Positions 1-8,298 are shown, counted from the first letter of the stretch. The stretch: DNA of 13,416 nucleotides from UBA6115 sp964629345 (GCA_964629345.1 CAZVSG010000061.1:1-13416), one strand, 5' to 3'. Made by a program: numbers and translations. The notes: generated by a model from the sequence alone, not told the origin.

Positions 1-186
1 GGCCGGGAGCACTGAGGAATCGTGCGAAAGTTCATGCGCTGCAAGCGAACCGTTACAACGCGGCAGATATGGGCCCGTAGCCTGGCGACGCCAGACCATT
101 CTGACGTGCCCGCCTGCGCCAACATGATTATACCCATGTCAACCTTGCGCCGCAAATTACCTTCGGACTAGACACGGTGGATTGCT

Positions 187-215
187 TTGACACGTGGCCT
201 TCTTGAGCCTATAAT
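187..215 (+). promoter_or_regulatory. sigma70-type promoter of def
   Basis: TTGACA at 187-192 and TATAAT at 210-215 are both perfect consensus hexamers separated by 17 bp. Transcription would start near 222, which places the upstream in-frame ATG at 219 at or before the transcript start and supports the ATG at 252 as the real def start. A GGAG at 239-242 sits nine bases before that ATG. Confidence 0.85.
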
Positions 216-251
216 TGTATGGAATTATTGAGAAAAACGGAGAGCACAAGC

Positions 252-818
252 ATGGCTATGCGGGAGATCATCACGCTGGGGCACCCGACGTTGCGGCAAA
301 AGGCGCGCAAGGTGACGAAATTCGGGCCCGAGCTCAAACAGCTGATCGATGACATGATCGAGACGATGCGCGCAGCGCCTGGCGTCGGCCTGGCCGCGCC
401 CCAGGTGAACGTTTCGGAGCGGGTCATCGTGGTGGAATTGCCGGCCGACGAGGAAGCCGGCCTGCCGGCAGAACTCCACGCTTACGTCAATCCGGAGATC
501 GTCAAGGTGTCACGGGACACCGAGCCAGGGGAGGAAGGCTGCCTCTCCATCCCGGGCTATATCGGCGACGTGGACCGCCACGTGGAGGTCCTCGTGCGGG
601 GCCAGGACGCATTCGGCAAGCCGCAGCGGATCAAGGCGCAGGACTACCTGGCGCGGATCTTCCAGCACGAGATCGACCATCTCGAAGGTGTGCTCTTCAT
701 CGACAGGGCCGACCCGGCCACCATCCACAAGCTCACCCCGGAAGAAGCCGCGACGGCGACGGGCGAAGCCGCCGAGGCGGCAGCGCTCATGCCGCGCGCG
801 GAGATGCCGGCCCCATAA
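252..818 (+). CDS. def: Peptide deformylase
   Basis: Metalloenzyme that removes the formyl group from the N-terminal methionine of new cytosolic proteins. All three family motifs are present in the 188-residue product: GVGLAAPQ (44-51), EGCLSIPG (95-102, metal ligand Cys97) and QHEIDH (138-143, with His139, Glu140 and His143 as the metal/catalytic set). The length fits bacterial type I deformylases, with an extra Ala/Glu/Pro-rich tail after about residue 162 that is probably disordered. The start is set by the promoter and a GGAG ribosome site; an ATG 33 bases upstream overlaps the promoter start region and is rejected. The gene stands alone, without the fmt gene that often follows def, and converges on the ATPase gene downstream. 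The function is secure; the taxonomic source may differ from most of the window. Confidence 0.96.
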   Translation: MAMREIITLGHPTLRQKARKVTKFGPELKQLIDDMIETMRAAPGVGLAAPQVNVSERVIVVELPADEEAGLPAELHAYVNPEIVKVSRDTEPGEEGCLSIPGYIGDVDRHVEVLVRGQDAFGKPQRIKAQDYLARIFQHEIDHLEGVLFIDRADPATIHKLTPEEAATATGEAAEAAALMPRAEMPAP

Positions 819-823
819 ATGAC

Positions 824-851
824 GTAGGGGCGACCAGCCGGTCGCCCCTAC
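824..851. terminator. 12-bp perfect hairpin after def
   Basis: GTAGGGGCGACC (824-835) and GGTCGCCCCTAC (840-851) are perfect inverted copies around a 4-base loop, five bases after the def stop and between convergent genes. There is no T-run, so it is either a non-canonical bidirectional terminator or one copy of a dispersed palindromic repeat. I recall near-identical palindromes being common in Chloroflexota genomes; this is from memory and not searched. Confidence 0.55.
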
Positions 852-869
852 AATTGCATCACATTACAC

Positions 870-887
870 GCGCCCACAGGTGGGCGC
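870..887. repeat. Small inverted repeat, possible terminator of the ATPase gene
   Basis: GCGCCCAC (870-877) and GTGGGCGC (880-887) form an 8-bp inverted repeat with a 2-base centre, 16 bases past the stop of the minus-strand ATPase gene. It lacks a T-tract. A role in ending the convergent transcripts is plausible but unproven. Confidence 0.3.
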
Positions 888-902
888 ACTGCCAAAATCC
901 CG

Positions 903-2009
<1,107 letters not shown>

Positions 2010-2056
2010 GGCCTTTTCCCGCTTTCTTCAGCATCGGTCTTCAGGGGATGATACCA

Positions 2057-2100
2057 GTTTGGCGGGCCGTGTGACCGGCCCGCCAAACGGTTCGTTTTTT
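2057..2100 (+). terminator. Strong hairpin with T-run on the plus strand, between the binding-protein and ATPase genes
   Basis: GTTTGGCGGGCC (2057-2068) and GGCCCGCCAAAC (2077-2088) form a perfect 12-bp stem with an 8-base loop, followed on the plus strand by a run of six T at 2095-2100. This is a canonical intrinsic terminator, but it points against the flanking minus-strand genes. In the mRNA of those genes the hairpin lies 35-66 bases after the binding-protein stop and is not followed by U, so there it more likely stabilises the upstream message or mildly attenuates. Confidence 0.6.
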
Positions 2101-2122
2101 CCAGGGTCCTTCCCTGGCCGGA

Positions 2123-3322
2123 TTACTTCTTCTGCGTCAGCGTCGCCCAGTCCAGGGTGTCCCAGGCCGGCTCCTTCACGGCGCTGCCGGCATCGGCCCA
2201 GTAGAAGCCCAGGTTGGTCATGATGTTGGTCCACTCGCTGGAGTGTTCGCCGACATATTCCGCATAGTTCATGTCCGTGCCTTCAACCTTCTCAAGGGCG
2301 AAGTTCTTCAGCTCATAGATGCCGGGTTTGCCTTCGGGATAGAGCATTTCAACGGCTTTCTCATTGCAGGGATAGGAGTCGAACTCCTCGCCCCAGGCCA
2401 CCTGCACCTCTGCGGAGCCGAACCATTCGGCGAAGGCCTTGACGGCCTCGGTCTGCTCTTCCGTGCGGTTCTGCTTGTCCAGGATGCCGATGTACTCAGC
2501 GATGTAGTAGGTGCCGTCCTCGATGTCCACCAGCGCCCAGTTTTCAGGTTCCAGCGCGCCCTTCAGCGGACTGGCGGAGCCTGCGGCGGCGTCGTCGATC
2601 TTGCCGTAGAGGGAGGAGGAGTAGAAGGTCGACACCTGCACGTCGCCGCGGTTGAGCGCGTCAAATCCGTAGCTGTCACCGGTGAAGACGCCGTTCTCGC
2701 AGTACTTCCACAGCGTCTTCCAGCCGTCCAGGCTGATGCCGCCGGCCGGGGAGGCCGGATCCACAAAGGCGTAGAGCATGGCGCTGTTGATGTTGGAGTT
2801 GGTGGTGCCGCCCACCTTTCCCTGGCGGTACCAGGTGTAGCCGCAGTCGACGATGTCCGCCCAATGCTTGAAGCTGAGCTTCTCGCCCTTGGTGCCCAGG
2901 TCGTCAGAACGGTAGAGCATCAGGACGTTCTGGATGACCAGCCCGTAGGCCTGGCCGGGATAAGCGTATGCCCCGACATCCGCCGCCCAGGACGGCGTCC
3001 ATTCGACCAGTTTCAGGTTCTCATATCCGCCGTTCACCACCTGGCTCCAGCGGGTCTCGTTGAGGCCGAAAAGAACGTCCCCGTCCCTGTTCTCGTTGGC
3101 CGCCTGGATGGCCGCCGTGTCGCCGGAGATGACGGAGTTGTCATCCAGGGAGATGGTGAAGCCGGCTGCCGCCGCGGCCTGTTTCAGCCAGGTCGTGCGC
3201 TCCGTGGAGTTGGAGTTGGAGTAGATGCGGATGGTATAGCCGGAATAGTCTTTGGCCAGCGCCGTGCCCGTCAGGGACAGGAGCAGCACTGCCGCCAGCA
3301 GGATGGAAAAAGCCTTTCTCAT
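2123..3322 (-). CDS. ABC transporter extracellular solute-binding protein (Fe3+/phosphonate-type)
   Basis: Exported binding protein of an ABC importer, 399 residues. Residues 1-23 form a signal peptide (RK, a hydrophobic run, then ALA|KD). There is no lipobox cysteine, so it is predicted to be cleaved by signal peptidase I and released rather than lipid-anchored. The mature part begins with the short strand YTIRIYSNSNSTERT (about 29-43), typical of the two-lobed family that binds ferric iron, thiamine, aminoethylphosphonate or polyamines, and contains aromatic-rich lobes and a hinge. The start is fixed by AGGAGG six bases upstream and a good promoter. The ATPase gene follows on the same strand, but no membrane subunit is present. 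Substrate is not deducible from sequence alone; the family call is secure. Confidence 0.85.
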   Translation of the reverse strand: MRKAFSILLAAVLLLSLTGTALAKDYSGYTIRIYSNSNSTERTTWLKQAAAAAGFTISLDDNSVISGDTAAIQAANENRDGDVLFGLNETRWSQVVNGGYENLKLVEWTPSWAADVGAYAYPGQAYGLVIQNVLMLYRSDDLGTKGEKLSFKHWADIVDCGYTWYRQGKVGGTTNSNINSAMLYAFVDPASPAGGISLDGWKTLWKYCENGVFTGDSYGFDALNRGDVQVSTFYSSSLYGKIDDAAAGSASPLKGALEPENWALVDIEDGTYYIAEYIGILDKQNRTEEQTEAVKAFAEWFGSAEVQVAWGEEFDSYPCNEKAVEMLYPEGKPGIYELKNFALEKVEGTDMNYAEYVGEHSSEWTNIMTNLGFYWADAGSAVKEPAWDTLDWATLTQKK

Positions 3323-3353
3323 GTGGGACCCTCCTTTTCAATTTGCCGAACCC

Positions 3354-3382
3354 ATTATATCCATCGGAAGCGCCCGGTTCAA
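3354..3382 (-). promoter_or_regulatory. Promoter of the binding-protein/ATPase operon
   Basis: Read on the minus strand, TTGAAC (3382-3377) and TATAAT (3359-3354) are 17 bp apart, followed by AGGAGGG (3335-3329) six bases before the ATG at 3322. Transcription should start near 3347, giving a very short leader of about 25 bases with no room for a riboswitch. Confidence 0.8.
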
Positions 3383-3391
3383 TGGTTTTGT

Positions 3392-3409
3392 AAAATTCGC
3401 GTAAATTTT
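3392..3409. promoter_or_regulatory. AT-rich inverted repeat upstream of the -35, possible operator
   Basis: AAAATT (3392-3397) and AATTTT (3404-3409) are mirror arms around CGCGTA. The element stands out as AT-rich in GC-rich DNA and lies just upstream of the binding-protein -35 box, in the space shared with the divergent protease gene. It could be a regulator site or simply an UP-element-like A/T tract. Confidence 0.2.
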
Positions 3410-3562
3410 CGGATGTACAGAAAAGATACCGTCCGCTATGAAGAAGCGTTTTTAGCCGCCTCCCCGCCGGGGAAAACAGGAGTAGAATAAAGCCGAACAA
3501 ATACCGTCACCCTCCCGATGCCCTCCCCTGCAGCATGGGGGACCTCCTCCGGAAAGGCGGAT

Positions 3563-4213
3563 ATGAGAAAGGAACGTTTCATCAGGCTCCTGGTCCTGGC
3601 GGAACTGGCCGCGGCGATAGCGGCAATCCTGCTGGACCTCCTGCTCCCCACCCTCGTGGTCCTGGCGCTGATGGCCATTTCCCTGCTTCTTCGCCGGGAG
3701 GGTCCCATCTCCCTGGGATTCCGACAATTCGCCCCCCGCCTCATCCTCTCGGCCTTCCTGCTCGCAGTGTTCTGGACGATGGTGGATTTCGGGCTGATCC
3801 TGCCGCTGCTCAACCGGCTGACCGGTGGAGCAAGGAAACTGGCCGCCTATGAGACCCTCAGGGGGGACACGGCCCAGCTGCTGGGCCTGCTGGTCCTGAG
3901 CTGGACGCTCGGGGCCCTGGGTGAGGAGACCGTCTACCGGGGCTACCTCCCCTCCCGGATCACCGCCCTCATGGGGAACAATGCCCTGGGCAGGGCCCTG
4001 GCCGTCGGGGTCTCCTGCGCGCTCTTCGGCCTCGCGCACCGTGAACAGGGGATGACCGGGATCGTGGTCACGGCGCTGGACGCGCTGTTCTTCACCTGGG
4101 TGAAGGCCCGGCACGGCGGAAACCTCTGGGCCTCCGTGCTCACCCACGGCTTTCTGAACACGATCGGGATCACGGTCATCTTCTTTACCGGCCCGCTCTA
4201 CGGGCTCTGGTGA
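3563..4213 (+). CDS. CPBP-family intramembrane glutamic endopeptidase
   Basis: Membrane protein of 216 residues related to the CAAX prenyl protease Rce1 and bacterial Abi proteins, which cleave substrates inside the membrane. Conserved motifs are EETVYR (121-126, the EExxxR catalytic pair), FGLAH (155-159, FxxxH) and HGFLN (195-199). About six to seven hydrophobic segments are visible (for example 8-45, 58-82, 103-120, 145-158, 168-181 and 198-215). I chose the ATG at 3563, preceded by GGAAAGG; a start 45 bases upstream would add a polar, unrelated-looking leader. It is a single gene diverging from the transporter operon and converging on nupC. In bacteria such proteins are linked to peptide maturation, bacteriocin self-immunity or envelope stress, but no peptide precursor is visible nearby, so the substrate is unknown. 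Confidence 0.88.
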   Translation: MRKERFIRLLVLAELAAAIAAILLDLLLPTLVVLALMAISLLLRREGPISLGFRQFAPRLILSAFLLAVFWTMVDFGLILPLLNRLTGGARKLAAYETLRGDTAQLLGLLVLSWTLGALGEETVYRGYLPSRITALMGNNALGRALAVGVSCALFGLAHREQGMTGIVVTALDALFFTWVKARHGGNLWASVLTHGFLNTIGITVIFFTGPLYGLW

Positions 4214-4220
4214 GCCGCTC

Positions 4221-4255
4221 CAAAAACGAACCGGCGAAGCCGCAGCCGCGCCGGT
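4221..4255 (-). terminator. Intrinsic terminator of the nupABC operon
   Basis: Read on the minus strand, ACCGGCG (4255-4249) and CGCCGGT (4236-4230) form a 7-bp stem with a 12-base loop, followed by TCG and a run of five T. It lies about 70 bases beyond the nupC stop. Its tail GGTTCGTTTTT repeats that of the hairpin at 2057-2100. Confidence 0.7.
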
Positions 4256-4276
4256 CCTTATCATGAAAATCCTGCG

Positions 4277-4302
4277 GCGTCCGCGCTTGCCGGGGCGGAC
4301 GC
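4277..4302. terminator. GC-rich hairpin in the convergent CPBP/nupC gap
   Basis: GCGTCCGC (4277-4284) and GCGGACGC (4295-4302) form a perfect 8-bp stem with a 10-base loop. On the minus strand a short ATTTT follows a few bases later, so it may be the first of two tandem terminators for nupABC. It is also the only hairpin of note downstream of the protease gene other than the one at 4230-4255. Confidence 0.45.
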
Positions 4303-4326
4303 GCCGATTGGCTGTTCCCCCGGCAG

Positions 4327-5352
4327 CTACCTCTTGCCCTTGTCGTAGGGGATGCCCTCCGCCTTGGGGGCGCGGGAGCTTTTGGATGTGAAGGCAAGCA
4401 CCAGGATCGTGATGAGATAGGGGACCATCCGGTAGAAGTTCGTGTTGATGCCAAGCTCCCTGAGAAGGAAGATCCCGTCGCCGTTGATGTCCAGGCTGGA
4501 GTACGAGGCCGCGATGCATTTGAACAGGCCGAACAGAAGCGCTGCGCCGGCAATGTTGAGCGGCTTCCAGTTGCCGAAGATCATGACCGCCAGCGCCAGG
4601 AAGCCAAAGCCCGCCACGTCGCCGTTGACCGAGCAGTTCGCCGTCGTCAGCGCGTAGACAAACCCGCCCATGCCCGCCAGCGCGCCTGAGATCATCACGC
4701 CGGCATACCGCATCCGCGCGACGTTGATGCCCAGCGAGTCGGCCGCGTGCGGATTCTCGCCGCAGGACCGCAGCCGCAGGCCAAAGCGCGTCTTATACAG
4801 GATGACGGCGAGCACGGCGAAAATGATCGCGCAGACATAGGTCGTCAGGTACACCTTGTTGAGGAAGGTCTCCCCGAAAAAGCCCAGCTCTCCCTCCAGT
4901 CCGAACATTTTCTTCTTGATCATGAACCAGCTGGCGCTGTCGCCGCTGGCCATCTGCAGGGTGTTCTGGTTGACCAGAATGCGGATGAAGAACAGCACGA
5001 GCGCGGGCGCGATCAGGTTCAGCGCGGTGCCGCCGATCGTCTGATCCGCCTTCAGGTTGATGGCGGCAAAGGCGAGCAGCATGGAGAACAGGGCGCCCAG
5101 GACCGCCGAAACAAGCATGGCCAGCAGCACGAGCCCCTGGAGGGACAGCCAGTCCTCCGCCGCCCTGGCGGTGACAAAAACGCCCCACTGCTGCGCGATG
5201 CGGACAAACAGCACGCCGGCAAACGCGCCGAAGATCATCATCCCCTCAAGCGCCAGGTTGATGATGCCGCCCCGCTCGGAGAACACGCCGGCCAGCGCGA
5301 CGATCATCAGGGGGATCGCGTAGATCAGCGTCTGACGAACCAAAAAGGACAT
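4327..5352 (-). CDS. nupC: Nucleoside ABC importer permease, NupC/YufQ-like
   Basis: Second membrane subunit of a BMP-type nucleoside importer, 341 residues with about eight to ten hydrophobic segments. The N-terminal signature ERGGIINLALEGMM (26-39) and the cytoplasmic coupling loop GLRLRSCGENPHAADSLGI (191-209), which contacts the ATPase, are both characteristic of this branch of the LivH/RbsC-like permeases. The ATG at 5352 is chosen because GGAGG lies directly upstream and the protein then begins with the hydrophobic segment expected; an earlier in-frame start would add 14 residues encoded by the end of nupB. Only 13 bases separate it from the nupB stop, so translation is probably coupled. 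Last gene of the operon; the terminator at 4221-4255 follows. Confidence 0.93.
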   Translation of the reverse strand: MSFLVRQTLIYAIPLMIVALAGVFSERGGIINLALEGMMIFGAFAGVLFVRIAQQWGVFVTARAAEDWLSLQGLVLLAMLVSAVLGALFSMLLAFAAINLKADQTIGGTALNLIAPALVLFFIRILVNQNTLQMASGDSASWFMIKKKMFGLEGELGFFGETFLNKVYLTTYVCAIIFAVLAVILYKTRFGLRLRSCGENPHAADSLGINVARMRYAGVMISGALAGMGGFVYALTTANCSVNGDVAGFGFLALAVMIFGNWKPLNIAGAALLFGLFKCIAASYSSLDINGDGIFLLRELGINTNFYRMVPYLITILVLAFTSKSSRAPKAEGIPYDKGKR

Positions 5353-5365
5353 GTATCCTCCTCTC

Positions 5366-6616
5366 CTATTCCGGCATCCGGCTGATCCCGTCATCGGGTC
5401 CCGATTTCCCGGGGGAACGGCCCGGCGCGCTGTCCGCGGGGCGGGGCGATGCCTTTCCGCGCCTGCCCTCCAAAAGCGTCCGGATCAAAAGGGAAAACGC
5501 GGACAGATAAACGATCGCGCCGATGATCACGTCGGTGATGTATTCGTTGTAGGCCGTCAGATTGGTCAGCTGCAGCCCGGCGATGTCCAGCGCGGACATG
5601 AAAATGCCGGAGAAAATGACGCCGACGGGGTTGCTGGAGGCCAGGAGCGCGACCGGTATCCCGTTGAAGCCGGCAGCCGGGAGCGCCTGGTACGTGGTCC
5701 AGTAAAACTCCGTATTGCCGGACAGGGAGTAGAGTGTGCCCGCCGTCCCCGCCAGCGCGCCGGCCAGCGCCATGGCGTAGATGATGCTGTTCTTGTCCCG
5801 GATCCCGGCATACCGCGCGGCATAGCGGTTGGATCCGCAGGCCTTGAGCGTAAAGCCGAAGGTCGTTTTGTTCAGAAGGACGTACACGATGACGGCCAGA
5901 ACGACGGCGATCAGGATGCCCCCGTTGATCTGTGAACCGGGGAAAAGGCGGTCCAGCCCGAGCTTGGACGTCTCGACCCCATTGAACGTGGTCTTGTAGA
6001 TGTAGCCGGTCTTTCCGCTCTCCGCCACGTTCTTGAGGCTGCTCACGTCAAAGATCCAGGTGACCAGGTTGGCGGCGATCCAGTTGGTCATGATGCAGGC
6101 GAGCACCTCGTTGATGTTGAAGAAGGCCTTGAGCATCCCCGGGATCGCCCCCCAGGCCGCCCCGGCCAGCATCCCCCCGAGGAAGGCGAGCAGCCACACG
6201 ATCCATGCCGGCACGGCGGAGGTGGGGATGCTCAGCGCGATGTACAGGGAGGCCGCTGTCCCGGCAAGGTACTGGCCGGCCGCGCCGATGTTGAACAGGC
6301 CCGTCTTGAAGGCCAGCGCGACCGACAGGCCGGTCAGGATCACCGGCGTGGCCCGGAACAGCATGTTCCCCACACTGTTGGGGTTGAAGCCAAAGGTAAG
6401 GGTGCCCACGGCGTCCCGGCCGGTGCTGAAGATCCCGGCAAAGATCAGCTGTACGCCGTCCCAGGCCCCCTTGATGCCGATGCCGCTGTTGGAGATCCCC
6501 ACGGCGAAGATGATCAGGGCGCCAACGGCAAGGCCGATCAGGATGGAAATGACGGAAGCGAGGATGGTGCGGATGCTTTTCTGCTGACGAAGAGAGGAGA
6601 TCCTTCCTGCTTTCAT
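5366..6616 (-). CDS. nupB: Nucleoside ABC importer permease, NupB/YufP-like
   Basis: First membrane subunit of the nucleoside importer, 416 residues. Family markers are KTGLFNIGAAGQYLAGT (104-120) and the coupling loop FTLKACGSNRYAARYAGI (255-272), matching its partner NupC. Hydrophobic segments run at about 17-40, 86-103, 110-130, 136-158, 232-248, 278-298, 320-345 and 360-380. The start ATG shares four bases (ATGA) with the nupA stop, so the two are translationally coupled. The last 33 residues (384-416) form a Pro/Ser/Gly/Arg-rich hydrophilic tail that is not part of the usual fold and is probably a disordered cytoplasmic extension. Assignment to the family is confident; nucleoside specificity rests on the adjacent bmpA. 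Confidence 0.93.
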   Translation of the reverse strand: MKAGRISSLRQQKSIRTILASVISILIGLAVGALIIFAVGISNSGIGIKGAWDGVQLIFAGIFSTGRDAVGTLTFGFNPNSVGNMLFRATPVILTGLSVALAFKTGLFNIGAAGQYLAGTAASLYIALSIPTSAVPAWIVWLLAFLGGMLAGAAWGAIPGMLKAFFNINEVLACIMTNWIAANLVTWIFDVSSLKNVAESGKTGYIYKTTFNGVETSKLGLDRLFPGSQINGGILIAVVLAVIVYVLLNKTTFGFTLKACGSNRYAARYAGIRDKNSIIYAMALAGALAGTAGTLYSLSGNTEFYWTTYQALPAAGFNGIPVALLASSNPVGVIFSGIFMSALDIAGLQLTNLTAYNEYITDVIIGAIVYLSAFSLLIRTLLEGRRGKASPRPADSAPGRSPGKSGPDDGISRMPE

Positions 6617-8154
6617 GCACTCGCCCCCCTGTCCTGACGGCGCGCCCCCGCCATGAATAGCCCAAGCTCCTCGATCGTGACGCTCCCCGGGTCGAACTCC
6701 CCGACCAGTTCCCCTTCGTACATGACCAGGATGCGGTCGGAAAGGTTCATCACCTCCTCCAGTTCCAGCGAAAACAGGAGGACGGCCTTCCCTTCGTCGC
6801 GCTTCATGACCAGCTGGCTGTGGATATACTCGATCGCGCCCACGTCCAGCCCGCGGGTCGGCTGCGCGGCGATGATCAGAGGGGTCGACCGGTCGATCTC
6901 CCTGGCGACGATGGCCTTCTGCTGATTGCCGCCGGACATGCTGCGCACGACGGTCTCCGGGCCCTGCCCGGAACGGATGTCGTATTGATCGATCAGTTTC
7001 CCGGCATAGGAACGGATCGCGCCGAAGCGGATGAAGCCTGTGTTCTGAAACTCCCTCTCCCAGAAACGCTGGAGGACCAGGTTCTCCTCAAGCGTAAAAT
7101 CAAGGATCAGCCCGTACTTGTGCCGGTCTTCTGGGATGTGGCTCATGCCGGTCACGCTCCGCTCCCTCACGCTTGCACCGGAAATATCCCTGCCGCACAG
7201 CCTGACGCTGCCCCCGGTGGATTTCTCAAGACCTGTGAGCGCGCTGAGCAGTTCCGTCTGCCCGTTGCCGTCGATCCCGGCGATACACAGGATCTCGCCC
7301 TTCCTGACGGTAAAGCTGACCCCCTTGACCGCGTCATGCCTGTGCAGATGCGAGGGGACGCGGAGACCGCGGACCTGAAGGACGTCCTCACCCGGGGCGG
7401 CGGGCTGCTTCTCGACGACCAGCTGCACCGGCCGGCCGACCATCATGCGGCTGAGCTCTTCCTTGGTGGTGCTGCGGGTGTCCACGGTCCCGACGCAGCG
7501 GCCCTTGCGGAGGACCGTCACGCGGTCGGACGCTTCCATGATCTCATTAAGCTTGTGCGAGATGAAGAGGATGCTCTTCCCTTCCCTGCTCAGCCCCCGC
7601 ATGATCTCGATCAGCTCGACCGTTTCCTGCGGCGTGAGCATCGCGGTCGGTTCGTCAAAGATCATGACCTCATTGTCCCGGTACAGCATCTTCAGGATCT
7701 CGACCCGCTGCTGCATCCCCACCGTCGTGTCCTCGATCTTCGCGTCAAGGTCCACGTGCAGGCCGTACCGCTTTGAAAGCTCTTCGATCTTCTTCCGTTT
7801 GTCCTTTTTCAGCAGGAACCCGAAGCGGGTATCCTCTGCCCCCAGGATGATGTTGTCAAGGACGGTGAACACGTCAACCAGTTTGAAATGCTGATGCACC
7901 ATGCCGATGTGCAGGGCCGTGGCGTCATTGGGGTTGTTGATCCTGACTTCCTCGCCGTTCTTCCTGATGACCCCGCCGTCCGGGCGGTACAGGCCGAACA
8001 GCACGCTCATCAGCGTTGATTTTCCGGCGCCGTTCTCCCCCAGCAGCGCGTGGATCTCTCCCCTGCGCAGCTGAAGCGAGATGTCGTCGTTCGCCCTGAT
8101 CCCCGGAAATTCCTTGGTGATGTGAAGCATTTCGATGACGTATTGTTCCTCCAT
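6613..8154 (-). CDS. nupA: Nucleoside ABC importer ATPase with two nucleotide-binding domains, NupA/YufO-like
   Basis: Tandem ATPase of 513 residues that powers the NupBC channel. Domain 1 has Walker A GENGAGKST (39-47), a signature position occupied by VGMQQR (145-150), Walker B VMIFDEPT (163-170) and His200. Domain 2 has a degenerate Walker A GIDGNGQTE (293-301, lacking the lysine), signature SGGNQQ (407-412) and AAQPTRGLD (429-437), in which Gln replaces the usual Walker B acidic residue. This asymmetry is normal for the RbsA/NupA class: one site is expected to be catalytic, the other structural. The start at 8154 is supported by AGAGGA seven bases upstream. It is preceded by its own promoter and by an attenuator after bmpA, and overlaps nupB by ATGA. 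Confidence 0.95.
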   Translation of the reverse strand: MEEQYVIEMLHITKEFPGIRANDDISLQLRRGEIHALLGENGAGKSTLMSVLFGLYRPDGGVIRKNGEEVRINNPNDATALHIGMVHQHFKLVDVFTVLDNIILGAEDTRFGFLLKKDKRKKIEELSKRYGLHVDLDAKIEDTTVGMQQRVEILKMLYRDNEVMIFDEPTAMLTPQETVELIEIMRGLSREGKSILFISHKLNEIMEASDRVTVLRKGRCVGTVDTRSTTKEELSRMMVGRPVQLVVEKQPAAPGEDVLQVRGLRVPSHLHRHDAVKGVSFTVRKGEILCIAGIDGNGQTELLSALTGLEKSTGGSVRLCGRDISGASVRERSVTGMSHIPEDRHKYGLILDFTLEENLVLQRFWEREFQNTGFIRFGAIRSYAGKLIDQYDIRSGQGPETVVRSMSGGNQQKAIVAREIDRSTPLIIAAQPTRGLDVGAIEYIHSQLVMKRDEGKAVLLFSLELEEVMNLSDRILVMYEGELVGEFDPGSVTIEELGLFMAGARRQDRGASA

Positions 8155-8196
8155 GCCTCCATCCTCTCTCGGTTTATTTGTGTCCTGTTGAGTACG

Positions 8197-8224
8197 ATTA
8201 TAATGGCACTCCCCAAAATAGCAA
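8197..8224 (-). promoter_or_regulatory. Internal promoter for nupABC
   Basis: On the minus strand TTGCTA (8224-8219) and TATAAT (8202-8197) are 16 bp apart, between the bmpA terminator and nupA. A leader of about 35 bases ends at the AGAGGA ribosome site. This would allow the membrane complex to be made independently of bmpA. Confidence 0.7.
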
Positions 8225-8268
8225 GCGGGAGATCGAAGGAAGGCGCGGGTTGCGGGGTGTCCTATTGG

Positions 8269-8298
8269 AAAAGGGGGAAGAGCGTCTGCTCTTCCCCC
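8269..8298 (-). terminator. Intrinsic terminator/attenuator between bmpA and nupA
   Basis: On the minus strand, GGGGGAAGAGC (8298-8288) and GCTCTTCCCCC (8283-8273) form a perfect 11-bp stem with a 4-base loop, followed by TTTT (8272-8269). It begins 20 bases after the bmpA stop. The usual result of such an arrangement is more binding protein than transporter. Confidence 0.85.

Noticed and set aside
219..251. Upstream ATG start for def
   Set aside because: It lies at or before the transcript start implied by the consensus promoter at 187-215 and lacks a ribosome site; the ATG at 252 has one.
3431..3451. Small CGCT...AGCG stem followed by TTTTT in the divergent region
   Set aside because: Only four base pairs, and no upstream plus-strand gene to terminate.
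2243..3490. 415-codon plus-strand open frame opposite the binding-protein gene
   Set aside because: GC-rich antisense shadow; the Gly/Val/Asp-rich product has no motif and runs through the real gene's promoter.
6820..7776. 318-codon plus-strand open frame opposite nupA
   Set aside because: Antisense shadow of a gene with all ABC motifs; no ribosome site.
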